DNA of 64,000 nt from Acidobacteria bacterium Mor1 (GTDB taxonomy: Bacteria; Acidobacteriota; Polarisedimenticolia; Polarisedimenticolales; Polarisedimenticolaceae), in the NCBI GenBank assembly GCA_001664505.1, contig CP011806.1, positions 4,042,176 through 4,106,175 of the forward strand, read 5' to 3'. Below the pieces are notes generated by a model, which saw only the letters and a program-made list of their open reading frames with translations, had not been told where the DNA came from and did no database searches. The translations under genes were made by a program, and so were the position numbers. Of this stretch, positions 8,001 to 15,680 are shown in pieces (the stretch's first letter is position 1; every line of letters starts with the position of its first letter).

Positions 8001-9144
8001 CGCCGCAGATTGCCGCCCAGCGAAACCCCGGGGCGTCATCGTCCCGCGTCAGCAGTTCCCGGCGGAGTTCCTCGAGCACGCTCTCGCGCCCGACGAACTT
8101 GTCTTCCTCCAGGGCGAAGTAGAACGGCTGGAACGCGGCACCGAAACGCGAACCCTGGGCGATTCCCGGCGGGTAGAAGACGAACTTCTCGTAGCCGGCG
8201 TCGTCGTCCGGCTTTGCGGCAGGGCCGTGCATGCCGGCAAGTTCCCGCCGGAAGTGCCTGGCGATGTTGCGGGGGAGCCGTTCGTCGCTCCCGAGGCGTT
8301 CGGCCACCTTGTCGGCGACCCGATCGGCCAACTTGTCCGGCAGTTCCTCGAAGGCTTCGGCCAGTTGTTGTCTGATCCCGTCGTTCTGCTGCTTGATTTC
8401 GTCGAGCGCGGTGTCCTGGCGGTCCAGCCGGACGGCCAGCACCAGTTGCATGTAGTAGTGGAGCTTCTTGAGCGCCGCCTCGTCGGTCTGCAGCGCGGCG
8501 CCGAAGGCCGACTGCAGCCGGTCGGTGAGCGTCTCGCGGACGGTCGGCCGGTCGAGAATCGGGGCGACGGCTGCAGGCGAACAGCCGGAGCCGGTCGCGG
8601 CGCTCTCGAGCTCCCGGCGGATGTCCGACCAGAGCCAGTCCACCAGTTGCCGGGGCCGGTGCAGCCGGCCGACGAAGGCCTGGTCCCATTCGCCGGGGGT
8701 GGCCTGCTCCCGAGCGACGCTGCGCAGGAAATCCCGGCGCCCCCGGGGATGCTCGAGCGCCCACTTGAAGCGCTTGTCCCAGGCGCCGGCGATGTCGTCT
8801 GGAATATCGGGAAGCGACGCCACCGCTTCGCGCATGGCGGTGATCAGGGCCCGGGCCAGGTCCTCGTTGAGGGCGGCATCCCGAGAGTTTTCGAGTCGGC
8901 GCCACTCATCGGAAATCCAGTCGGTCGAGAGGTTGGCGGTGACCGCCTCGACGGAGTTTCCGAAGGCTTCCGAGATCTGGTCGGTGACCCCCTTGGTCGC
9001 CAACAGCTCGCAGATCGGTCCGACGGCCATGGCACCCAGGGCGGTCCCCAGAGGCCCGGCCAGAGAGGTGCCCAGGACCGCACCGCCCAACCGTCCGGCC
9101 AGCTGGAGTGCCAGCAGACCGGGTCTGGAAGCCTTCGAACCCAT
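4999..9144 (-). CDS. Large STAND-type P-loop ATPase with glycine-zipper N-terminus
   Basis: 1381 residues. Residues 9-45 are hydrophobic and Gly-rich with GxxxG spacing (G17, G21, G25; G33, G37), resembling a glycine-zipper membrane-inserting segment. A helical region (about 50-330) precedes a nucleotide-binding domain introduced by FVGRESVLEELRREL. Walker A is GDAGSGKS (K387); Walker B is LFVIDYAG (D435), the DYA variant seen in bacterial STAND NTPases; RALLLLRRSN fits a sensor strand. The C-terminal 800 residues are helical and repeat-like with no named domain. STAND proteins act as ligand-triggered switches in apoptosis-like and anti-phage pathways; any such role here is inferred. It is the first gene of a two-gene unit with the 323-residue protein. 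It starts at ATG 9144 with AAGG about 10 nt upstream. Confidence 0.75.
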   Translation of the reverse strand: MGSKASRPGLLALQLAGRLGGAVLGTSLAGPLGTALGAMAVGPICELLATKGVTDQISEAFGNSVEAVTANLSTDWISDEWRRLENSRDAALNEDLARALITAMREAVASLPDIPDDIAGAWDKRFKWALEHPRGRRDFLRSVAREQATPGEWDQAFVGRLHRPRQLVDWLWSDIRRELESAATGSGCSPAAVAPILDRPTVRETLTDRLQSAFGAALQTDEAALKKLHYYMQLVLAVRLDRQDTALDEIKQQNDGIRQQLAEAFEELPDKLADRVADKVAERLGSDERLPRNIARHFRRELAGMHGPAAKPDDDAGYEKFVFYPPGIAQGSRFGAAFQPFYFALEEDKFVGRESVLEELRRELLTRDDDAPGFRWAAICGDAGSGKSRLALRILETEKRHWPFSGFVRSDFLAGKGPAKGDLGKIGSPALFVIDYAGSAPEVCCRFLERCALFAQDAPFPVRALLLLRRSNDRFFELVARGDDDALASNTQIRFDPPADRQDNPSGALFLGGLSDDETETLMRSRITRALDEEGGDPPADVAASDLLALLRRYDETRRPLFAIMVADLLARGVLPQEAKGDASQEESRLALFWDYLDHQFKRRWNSASDVADPATAREQVDRHLTFLALSTMCRGLTDEAWARLYQNPRFRTSVATLLPRHPEDFDSPVGSRPSADFNEDHTLATLCGSARRGMDDPYPILEPDLVGEALVLLMLREDKTFLCENKRTADYRRKFLREYAWSADPAGAAFFSVLTTQDFPEHAAAADWLLPEKPGDEVSPDLATPFRSLVLTTIAPLQTRAATREDLKRMARLLDRFPPDPTAPIETQIERADGVIDLAEQLAFVVNKGVSPSGFGRPVPVQDKLGKRHLEFNTLATESETTEAAGDGQAIFRLSSDADTVAGALTMLRRMYDDAVEPAMSEGNFELRRRNAKILCHALSSVFWRYRNDERKFGFAATPLSSEEQETRAHLGERCRALVAPERRTQDSVAIASLVTRILIYAEHGEDPRRGREVVEAIQALSAAGDFSHGEAISAALGALDNYAYLQISPQQGDKESGVDSLEDISATSDRLLEAAASLDELSEATRKWILGSWCRIGTRVAHFDRDRERPLLAYLRARTERYRALVARQGRTPVTYSAIDLFDMLFDACHQEGGDAQSALVSFADLVEANGIDHVSLNYQSWDNLRHHFWQLRRVSMEGWPRVASTIKLLMKQVGDRAQNDLADMLISVLPDTEATPGRDPWLAELAQGGEPLTTDVDCRLRIAMVAQSLIDGDDYAAQNELERTWTAGTEEDERTRRTAALVMLRVLALWHGAGDPRVAAWRQRLLKLVEPATGARSIDPGQRNHDLIAMETAACVARMEIAAGKDTSDWLQWSKLDD

Positions 9145-9251
9145 CGATCGCCTTGCCTACGTTTGCCCGTGGAGGGACAAATACCCCCGAACGCTGGGAT
9201 TATTCTATCACTGCGGAATTCGGCGAACGGATCCGGGGTCCGAGCTTCTCC

Positions 9252-10982
9252 TCAGTGGGCGGCGGCGATACCGTCCCGCCGGGAGTCCGACCCGGCGACG
9301 TAGCCTCGGTCCAGCCGTTGCACCGCCTGGCCGCAACCGAAGATGAAGCCCTGATGCCGGCCAAGCATCAGCGTGCGGCCGACCTCCATCAGGGGGTCGT
9401 CGGTTCGATGCCCCATTGCGGAGAGTTTGTCGACGGTGGACTCGGGGATCGCCGATTCGAGGCTCACGCTACGGCCGCGCCAGTGTCGGAAGCGTGGTGC
9501 GTCCAGGGCCTGCTGCACGTCCATCTCGAACACCAGCATGTTCAGCAGCACCTGCACATGGGCCGGTGGCTGTTGGGCTCCGCCGACGATGCCGAAGGCG
9601 AGCCAGGGTTCCTGGGCGCCGTCGCCGCCGGTCTTCGTGACGAACCCCGGGATGATCGTGTGGAACGGTCGCCTTCCGGGGCCGATCGTGTTGGCCTTGT
9701 CGAGATCCTCCGACAGCCCCACGCCCCGGTTCTGCAGCGCGAACCCGGTGCCCGGAACGACGATGCCCGACCCGAACGCTCCGGCGAGACTGTTGATGAA
9801 GGAGATCATGTTGCCGTGGCGGTCGGCGGCGGCCAGATAGGTGGTGTCGCTCTGGGTCAGGGACCGTTCCGGATCGACGTGGGTCGCCGCCTTGCCCGGC
9901 TGAATCCGGCTCCTGCGCTGGGCGATGAACGTATCGCTCAACAGTTCGCCCGCCTCGACCTCCATGAACTCAGGGTCGCCGACGAAGTGTTCGAGATCGG
10001 CGAAGGCCAGCTTCTTCGCTTCGATCAATCGATGCAGATAGCGTGGGGAGTTATGTCCCAGGGCTGCGAGGTCGGTCCCTTCCAGTAGGCGCAGCATCTC
10101 GAGCGCCGCGATCCCCTGGCCGTTGGGCGGTAGCTCCCACAGCCGGTAGTCGCCGAAGGGCACCGACATCGGTTCGATCCACTCCGCCTCGTGTGCGGCG
10201 AAATCCTCGGCGGTGACGAAACCGCCGAGGCTCTGCACGTGTTCGGCGATCTGCAGGCCCAACGACCCGCCGTAGAGCAACTCCGGCCCGGATTCGGCCA
10301 GGGCGCGCATGGTCCGGGCCATGTCGGGGTTCGCATACCACTCGCCGGTGCCGGGGGCGCGCTCGCCGTCGATGAGGAACGCCGCCGTCGCCGCGGCGTT
10401 GCGCTTCAGGTCGGATTCGAACAGCGCCCACTCTGCGGCGGAGGTCCGCGAGACCGGAAAGCCCTCTTCCGCCAGGGCGATCGCCGGGGCCAGCGCCTCG
10501 GCGAGGCTGATGGTGCCGTGCTCTTCGAGCAACGCGGCCCAGCCCGACAGAGCTCCCGGCACCGTGATCGTCGTCGGGCCGTAGTCGGGTACGCCGTTGG
10601 GCAGGGCGTCCAGGGTCATCAGCGAGCCCGAGCGGCCGCTGCCGTTGATGCCGATCAGCCGCTGCTCTTCTTCCGACCAGAGGATGGCGAACATGTCGCC
10701 ACCGAGGCCGGTCATATAGGGCTCTACGACTCCCAACACCGCGGCGGCGGTCACCGCCGCGTCGACGGCGTTACCGCCCTGCTCGAGAACCCGCAGCCCG
10801 GCCTGGCTGGCCAGGGGTTGGCTCGTGGCGACCACCCCGCGAGGCGCGTACACCGCGTCCCGGGCGATCTCCTGAGCCGGCGGCCCCAGGGCGACCCGGA
10901 AGCTGAGCCCCGCCGCTACGGCGAGAATCACCACCGCCAGCAGGAACGAACCGGTCCATACCGCGAAACGCTTCAGCCACAT
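9252..10982 (-). CDS. ggt: Gamma-glutamyltransferase (threonine hydrolase)
   Basis: 576 residues. An N-terminal hydrophobic segment (residues 9-30) anchors or exports it to the periplasm. Family landmarks are GVVATSQPLASQAGLRVLEQ, GGNAVDAAVTAAAVLGVVEP, PGALSGWAALLEEHG, the autoprocessing/nucleophile site SDTTYLAAAD with T380 as catalytic Thr, and the substrate loop FINSLAGAFGSG plus GIVVPGTGFALQNRG. GGT cleaves glutathione and transfers gamma-glutamyl groups after self-cleavage into two subunits. The C-terminus (QRLDRGYVAGSDSRRDGIA) is normal. GGAGAGGGG ahead of the ATG can pair with CCCCTCTCC 30 nt upstream, which may mask the ribosome site. Downstream on the strand of a subtilase. Confidence 0.92.
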   Translation of the reverse strand: MWLKRFAVWTGSFLLAVVILAVAAGLSFRVALGPPAQEIARDAVYAPRGVVATSQPLASQAGLRVLEQGGNAVDAAVTAAAVLGVVEPYMTGLGGDMFAILWSEEEQRLIGINGSGRSGSLMTLDALPNGVPDYGPTTITVPGALSGWAALLEEHGTISLAEALAPAIALAEEGFPVSRTSAAEWALFESDLKRNAAATAAFLIDGERAPGTGEWYANPDMARTMRALAESGPELLYGGSLGLQIAEHVQSLGGFVTAEDFAAHEAEWIEPMSVPFGDYRLWELPPNGQGIAALEMLRLLEGTDLAALGHNSPRYLHRLIEAKKLAFADLEHFVGDPEFMEVEAGELLSDTFIAQRRSRIQPGKAATHVDPERSLTQSDTTYLAAADRHGNMISFINSLAGAFGSGIVVPGTGFALQNRGVGLSEDLDKANTIGPGRRPFHTIIPGFVTKTGGDGAQEPWLAFGIVGGAQQPPAHVQVLLNMLVFEMDVQQALDAPRFRHWRGRSVSLESAIPESTVDKLSAMGHRTDDPLMEVGRTLMLGRHQGFIFGCGQAVQRLDRGYVAGSDSRRDGIAAAH

Positions 10983-10984
10983 GG

Positions 10985-11032
10985 CCCCTCTCCACCTCCA
11001 TCGCTCGCGCTAGATCTGACGGAGGAGAGGGG
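10985..11032 (-). promoter_or_regulatory. Inverted repeat that would sequester the ggt ribosome site
   Basis: GGAGAGGGG, the Shine-Dalgarno region of ggt (10985-10993 on the plus strand as CCCCTCTCC), has a perfect 9-nt complement at 11024-11032. The intervening loop is 30 nt. In the transcript this would bury the ribosome site. It could alternatively be the 3' hairpin of the upstream subtilase gene; no U-tract follows. Confidence 0.45.
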
Positions 11033-11061
11033 GGATTGCTTTCAACCAAAGTGCCGGGTTG

Positions 11062-13782
11062 CTAGAAGCCCGGCGTTTCCCCCGAATCACCGCCTCCGTT
11101 GGAGGCGCCTACGAGGAAGAAGCCCGAAAGACCGTTCTCCAGTTCGACGAAGCTGGGCTGGGTCGTGCTCTGCTCCAGGCTGAAGCCCTGGCTCGATTCA
11201 GAGCGGTAGACCTGGTACAGCGTCGCAGCGTCGTGGCCGGCGTCGACCGGGGGCGCCGTCCAATCGAGCTGGACGCCGCTTCCGATCTTGTCCACGAGCA
11301 AGGTCGCTCCGACCGGGTTCGGCGGTTGTGCCGCAGGCTCCACGAAGGTCTCGCAGGTGTTGCGGGTGCCGTAGACGCGGACGTCGTCGAAGGCGCCCTC
11401 GTGGACATCGACCCGGTCCGGTCGCAGACGCATCTGGATGCGGGTGTCCGGTCCCGGCAATACCGGTAGCGGCACGAGCCCTGGTTCCCAGCTCGGGTTG
11501 GTCTGATTCAGCACGTATTCGACCTGGATCCAGTTCTGACCGGCATCGTGAGAGGCGTAGACCGAGAACCAGGAGAGATCGTTGATGTCGAACTGGGGCA
11601 GGTACGTGTAGCGCTGGTACTCGACCCAGATATCCCGGGCGCCGGTGGTATCGAAGGCCGGCGAACTGACGATGGTCTCGTCGTCGGGATCCCCCCACTC
11701 GGCCCGGAAAAAGATGCCGGTCTCGGGGTTGCCCGTGACCCAGGCGTGAGTCCCCGGCGCCGGGGTGGTGTCGTCCTCGGGCTGGATCACGATCCCTTGC
11801 TCGGTGACCTGGTGCGGGTCGTCCCGGACCCAGGGGTTGGTCGCCTCGGGCCCGGAAACGACCCAGCCCTTGTCGGTCTCCATGTCGTCTTCGAACAGGG
11901 TGACCTCGGCGGCGAGTCCGAGCTCGACGCTGAACCAGGTCGGGACCGGCTCGATGCCGTCCTGGAAGATCCGAAGCTGCAGCGGGATGCGCGCACCGCA
12001 GTTCGAGCCGGCTCGCAGGGTGAAGTGGGCTCCGAGGCTCTCGGCGCTGGCGCCGGGCGCGATGTCCGGGAAGAAGGCGACCTGGTCGAGGATCTCGACG
12101 CCCGGGTGATCGGTGGCGATCTCGGCCAACACCGACGTGGCCGTCGCGGTCCCTGCGTTGTGCAGCGTGACCCGTACCGTGACCACCTCGCCGTAGTCGA
12201 TGTCGCCGTCGCCGTTGCCCCGGCCGGCGTTGGAATCATCCACCACATGGGCTTCGTAGCGCAGGGCGCCGACGACCTGACTGACCGCCGCGAACGCATC
12301 GACCCGGCCCGAGCCGTATTGGTTGTCCTTGCCCGGATCGCCGAGATCGATCGAGGTCTGTTCGAGGATCTGCTTGATCTGGTCGTGCTCCAGATCCGGG
12401 TTCGCCGAGAGCATCAGCGCCGCGGTGCCGGCAACGTGGGGAGCGGCCATGGAAGTTCCCCACTTCTCCGAGTACCCGCTGCAGAAGCGATGGCTGGAGA
12501 TCTCGGCGCCGGGCGCGGAGATGTCCGGTTTGACCAGGCCCGGTGGGTAGACATGGTCGTTCCACGGTGCGACATCCTGCCAGGTGGTCGGCCCCTGAGA
12601 GGACGACCCGTAGGGGCCATCGGTACAGTCGGTGCCGCCCACGGTGATCGCCCGGGGCACGTCTCCGGGCGTCGTAACGTCCGAGGGTGCGTCTCCGCCC
12701 GAGTTGTTGCCGGCGGATACGACGAAGGTCGATCCCATGTCGATCACGTTCTCAACGTTCTGTCTCCAGCTCGCCCGGTCGGGATCCCAGGCATGGTTCC
12801 AGCCGAGGCTCAAGGAGATCACGCCGGCCCCCTGTTCGGCGGCGTACTGCATGGCGCTCCAGACGGCCATCTCATGGCTGCCCAGTTCGCCGGCCTCGAG
12901 CACGATGACCTTGGCATCCGGCGCCATCCCGGTGCGCAAACCGCTGGTGCCGTCACCCGCCATCGTACCGACCACGTGGGAGCCGTGGCCGGAGAGCGAG
13001 CCGTCATCGGTATCCCGGATGTCGTCGGCGAAGTTCCATCCGGTCAGGTCGTCGATCAGGCCGTTGCCGTCATCGTCGATTCCGTTGAGGTCATCCGGAT
13101 CGTTGACCTCGCGATCCTGATCCAGGTCCTCACCGGGGTTGACCCAGACCTGATTCACGATGTCCGGGTGGCTGACGCAGACGCCGGTATCGCTGGACGC
13201 CATCACGGCGCCTTCTCCGGTGATGCCCAGTTGGTTCCAGACCTCTGGGGCGCCGAGGAGCACCAGCCCACACTGGGTCTCGGTGTCGGTCAGCGAGACG
13301 CCGGGCTCCTCAGCCCGGGTGTTCAGCGTTTCATGGTCGCGGTCGATATGGAGCACGTCTCGCAACGGGTTGTGATTGATCCAGGCGATCTCCTCGAACC
13401 CCGCAAGCCGCTGCAACAGGGCGGGCTTGACCTCGGCGGAGACGATGCTCGAGATCCAGAGCGACTGAATGTTCCGCGCCTCAACCCCACGGAGCGCACC
13501 CAGGGTTCGGAGCAATCTCGCCTGGCCCAGGTCGGCTTCCAGCTTGAGCCGCCGGGCGATGGCGAGGCGGCGGGCGGTCTTGTCTCGATGCGCGAGCCGC
13601 AGGTCCCGGATCGCTTCCCGGGAGAGTTGGCGTTCGAGGACGACGGTGACCGGGATCCAGTCCCCCTCGTTCGCCTGCTCGAGCACGGCGGGGAGATCCC
13701 CGCGCAGTTCGGCGGCGTCCAGGCCGGGAGCTGCTGCAAGCCCCGCCAACACCAAGAAAACCCATAGCCCCACACGTCGCAT
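11062..13782 (-). CDS. Secreted subtilisin-family (S8) serine protease
   Basis: 906 residues with a signal peptide (WVFLVLAGLAAAPGLDA, residues 7-23) and an inhibitor-like propeptide up to about 150. The complete catalytic triad is visible: D198 in SSDTGV, H266 in GHGSHVVGT and S444 in GTSMAAPHVAG; the oxyanion Asn is probably in VVSAGNNSGG. An Asp-rich insertion after the first motif (DPDDLNGIDDDGNGLIDD) looks calcium-binding. The C-terminal 400 residues hold a CARDB-like beta domain and a jelly-roll-like region, then a fibronectin-like end (FFLVGASNGGG). It is a secreted nutrient-scavenging or processing protease. Start ATG 13782 has GGGGAGG 7 nt upstream. Monocistronic or co-transcribed with ggt. 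Confidence 0.92.
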   Translation of the reverse strand: MRRVGLWVFLVLAGLAAAPGLDAAELRGDLPAVLEQANEGDWIPVTVVLERQLSREAIRDLRLAHRDKTARRLAIARRLKLEADLGQARLLRTLGALRGVEARNIQSLWISSIVSAEVKPALLQRLAGFEEIAWINHNPLRDVLHIDRDHETLNTRAEEPGVSLTDTETQCGLVLLGAPEVWNQLGITGEGAVMASSDTGVCVSHPDIVNQVWVNPGEDLDQDREVNDPDDLNGIDDDGNGLIDDLTGWNFADDIRDTDDGSLSGHGSHVVGTMAGDGTSGLRTGMAPDAKVIVLEAGELGSHEMAVWSAMQYAAEQGAGVISLSLGWNHAWDPDRASWRQNVENVIDMGSTFVVSAGNNSGGDAPSDVTTPGDVPRAITVGGTDCTDGPYGSSSQGPTTWQDVAPWNDHVYPPGLVKPDISAPGAEISSHRFCSGYSEKWGTSMAAPHVAGTAALMLSANPDLEHDQIKQILEQTSIDLGDPGKDNQYGSGRVDAFAAVSQVVGALRYEAHVVDDSNAGRGNGDGDIDYGEVVTVRVTLHNAGTATATSVLAEIATDHPGVEILDQVAFFPDIAPGASAESLGAHFTLRAGSNCGARIPLQLRIFQDGIEPVPTWFSVELGLAAEVTLFEDDMETDKGWVVSGPEATNPWVRDDPHQVTEQGIVIQPEDDTTPAPGTHAWVTGNPETGIFFRAEWGDPDDETIVSSPAFDTTGARDIWVEYQRYTYLPQFDINDLSWFSVYASHDAGQNWIQVEYVLNQTNPSWEPGLVPLPVLPGPDTRIQMRLRPDRVDVHEGAFDDVRVYGTRNTCETFVEPAAQPPNPVGATLLVDKIGSGVQLDWTAPPVDAGHDAATLYQVYRSESSQGFSLEQSTTQPSFVELENGLSGFFLVGASNGGGDSGETPGF

Positions 13783-13903
13783 AGCCGGCCTCCCCTCGAT
13801 GGAAACTACCCAAAAGTGATGTCGGTAGCCGCTGTGAAAGGTTCAAGACTTCCATGGGGCATGAGGTGTTTTCGGTATAGTGGGCGCTCTCCGGAGGGTG
13901 CCG

Positions 13904-14239
13904 ATGCGCGAATATCAGACCTTCGAGGCCTTCTGGCCCTACTACCTGCGCGAGCACAGCCGTCCGGCGACGCGCAACTGGCACTTCGTCGGGTCGACCC
14001 TGGCGCTCCTGGTGCTCGTCTTTGCGCTCGTCACCCGGAACTGGTGGCTGCTGCTGGCGGTGCCGGTGGCCGGCTACCTGTTCGCCTGGCTCAGCCACGC
14101 CCTGATCGAGCGCAACAAGCCGGCGACCTTCACCTACCCGCTCTGGTCGCTGATCGCCGACTACAAGATGTACGTCTGTTTCCTCACCGGCCGGCTGGGC
14201 AAGGAATTGGAGAAGGCCGGCGTCTCACCCGGATCCTGA
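13904..14239 (+). CDS. Mpo1-like / DUF962 membrane protein
   Basis: 111 residues. The opening YQTFEAFWPYYLREHSRPATRNWHFVG (residues 4-30, read in part) with the pattern FWPxYLxEHxxPxxRxxHxxG is the signature of DUF962 proteins, relatives of yeast Mpo1, a fatty-acid alpha-dioxygenase of the phytosphingosine pathway. Two transmembrane helices (LALLVLVFALVT and WLLLAVPVAGYLFAW) and the second motif HALIERNKPATF with His/Glu metal-ligand candidates are present, followed by PLWSLIADYKMY. ATG 13904 has GGAGGG at 13893-13898. TATAGT at 13876-13881 could be its -10. The bacterial substrate is unknown. Confidence 0.85.
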   Translation: MREYQTFEAFWPYYLREHSRPATRNWHFVGSTLALLVLVFALVTRNWWLLLAVPVAGYLFAWLSHALIERNKPATFTYPLWSLIADYKMYVCFLTGRLGKELEKAGVSPGS

Positions 14240-14347
14240 ACCGGATCCGAGAAACAGGGTCGCCTCGTCGACGAAGCTGACCGGATTCCCGAACGGGTCC
14301 GTGGACCAGAACATCCTCTCGCCCCAGGGCATGCTCTCGATGCCCCC
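14225..14347 (-). pseudogene. C-terminal remnant of a VOC (glyoxalase-like) protein
   Basis: Read from the TGA at 14225, the last 40 codons give IESMPWGERMFWSTDPFGNP and VSFVDEATLFLG, which fits the C-terminal beta-alpha-beta-beta module of VOC/glyoxalase proteins (xWGERxxxxxDPxGNxxxFVDExTLFxG). Upstream of about 14347 the frame stays open but turns into Arg/Ser-rich sequence unlike a VOC domain, and no start codon with a ribosome site is seen. VOC proteins are normally 110-130 residues. I therefore call it a truncated gene whose 5' part was replaced. Its end overlaps the end of the Mpo1-like gene. Confidence 0.6.
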
Positions 14348-14528
14348 CCGCAACGATCTCAAAGCTCTATCCGCCTCGCTTGCTCGCCGTAGCCGCCTCC
14401 GTTCCGCTCCGAAGATTGCGAAGCCAAAGCGTGCCTCTCCGGACTCCCTAAGGGGTATGCCGCGTGCGTTTCCGTAACGCAGTGTTGCGGTGCTGCAACG
14501 TGGCTTCAATGGCTGAATGGAGGCTCGC

Positions 14529-15680
14529 ATGACGCGTTGGATCAGGAGGAAGGGCAAGGCACCGCTATGGACGCTGTTGGCCGGGGGCGTGGTTCTGGCG
14601 GTGGCGTTCGCAGTCGGCAACGCAGCGCCGATACCGCAACCGTACAACGGGAAGGTGTTCGAGGACGACTTCGAGAGCGACGACACGTACGCCACGTACA
14701 CGCCGATCGGTGACGCGACCGTCACCATCGGCCGGGGCCTGCTGTCGGTCGATATCCCGGACACCTCGGGTGATCACGGACTCTCGGTGCGCGTTCCCGA
14801 GAACGGGACCGGGATCCGTTGTTTCGGATTCACCTTTGGCGACATCGATGAAGCGCCGCTCGGCAGCTCGATGACCTGGACCTGGTGGGGCTACGACGAG
14901 AACGGCAAGCAGGTTGAGATGCTACGCACGGAGGTGATCAAATCCGGCTCGTTCACCGTCCGCCACACCAAGAAGGACGGAACCACCGTCTCGCATCACG
15001 TCCCCGGCAAGAACTGGAGGGACGTGAAGAAGAAGCAGTGGGACACCCGGCGCAGGGGCAAGCAGGTTCAGCTCGAGATCAAGTTCAAGGACGGCAGCAA
15101 GTACAGCTCCGAGTGGATCGATCCGCCGGAGGGCACCATCGCGGGGTTCGACGTCGAAACCGACGTGGCTGACTTCTCCCTCGATGGTACCGGAGGCGAA
15201 GAGATTCACGCGGATCTCGACGCGGTCGAGCTCGAACCCGTGGAAGCGGGAGTCAAGTCGGTCGCGACGAGCAGCGTGGTGGACGAGGGTCCGGCCTGGC
15301 TCCTCCAGGTCAAAGACGCCGATCACATCGTCGCGGCGACAGTACGCGAAGTTCACTCCGAGCGAGTCTTCTTCGAGGACGGCGAGCCCCGAATCCGAGT
15401 CGACTATGCGATGACCGATTCCCTCGCCGGCTACCTGTTCAACGACACGTTCTCGGTCTACCACGGCATCGGTGAACTGGGGGCAGGGTCCGCATCGCCG
15501 TATCGCACGGGGCAGTCCCTGATCCTGTTCCTGCGCCAGGGCTTCGAACTCGGAGAGCACATCAGCGGCAACCGACTTTGGGACGCCGGTGGGGCCCAAC
15601 GTGTCCTGCCGGACACCGAGCAAAACCGGAAGGCCGTGGCCGACCGGCTACTCGTCATCTATGGAGGGGCTGGCTCATGA
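14529..15680 (+). CDS. Exported protein of unknown function, partner of the M91 gene
   Basis: 383 residues with a clear signal peptide (LWTLLAGGVVLAVAFAVGNAA, partly residues 13-33). The mature N-terminus FEDDFESDDTYATYTPIGDA resembles the first strands of concanavalin/LamG-like domains common in secreted proteins. A Lys-rich middle (about 155-195) and a C-terminal domain after residue 240 (DADHIVAATVREVHSERVFF) follow; the latter resembles families that report on exported or redox-sensitive proteins, but I cannot name it. ATG 14529 is preferred over an ATG 12 nt earlier because GGAGG at 14519-14523 is correctly spaced. Its stop overlaps the next start by ATGA. Confidence 0.6.
   Translation: MTRWIRRKGKAPLWTLLAGGVVLAVAFAVGNAAPIPQPYNGKVFEDDFESDDTYATYTPIGDATVTIGRGLLSVDIPDTSGDHGLSVRVPENGTGIRCFGFTFGDIDEAPLGSSMTWTWWGYDENGKQVEMLRTEVIKSGSFTVRHTKKDGTTVSHHVPGKNWRDVKKKQWDTRRRGKQVQLEIKFKDGSKYSSEWIDPPEGTIAGFDVETDVADFSLDGTGGEEIHADLDAVELEPVEAGVKSVATSSVVDEGPAWLLQVKDADHIVAATVREVHSERVFFEDGEPRIRVDYAMTDSLAGYLFNDTFSVYHGIGELGAGSASPYRTGQSLILFLRQGFELGEHISGNRLWDAGGAQRVLPDTEQNRKAVADRLLVIYGGAGS

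Noticed and set aside
11548-13767. Open frame of about 739 codons on the plus strand
   Set aside because: Antisense to the subtilase gene with its intact catalytic triad; shadow of third-position GC bias.
14225-14764. Full 179-codon minus-strand frame as an intact VOC gene
   Set aside because: Only the last 40 codons look like a VOC domain; most of the rest overlaps the well-supported secreted-protein gene on the other strand or a low-quality region.
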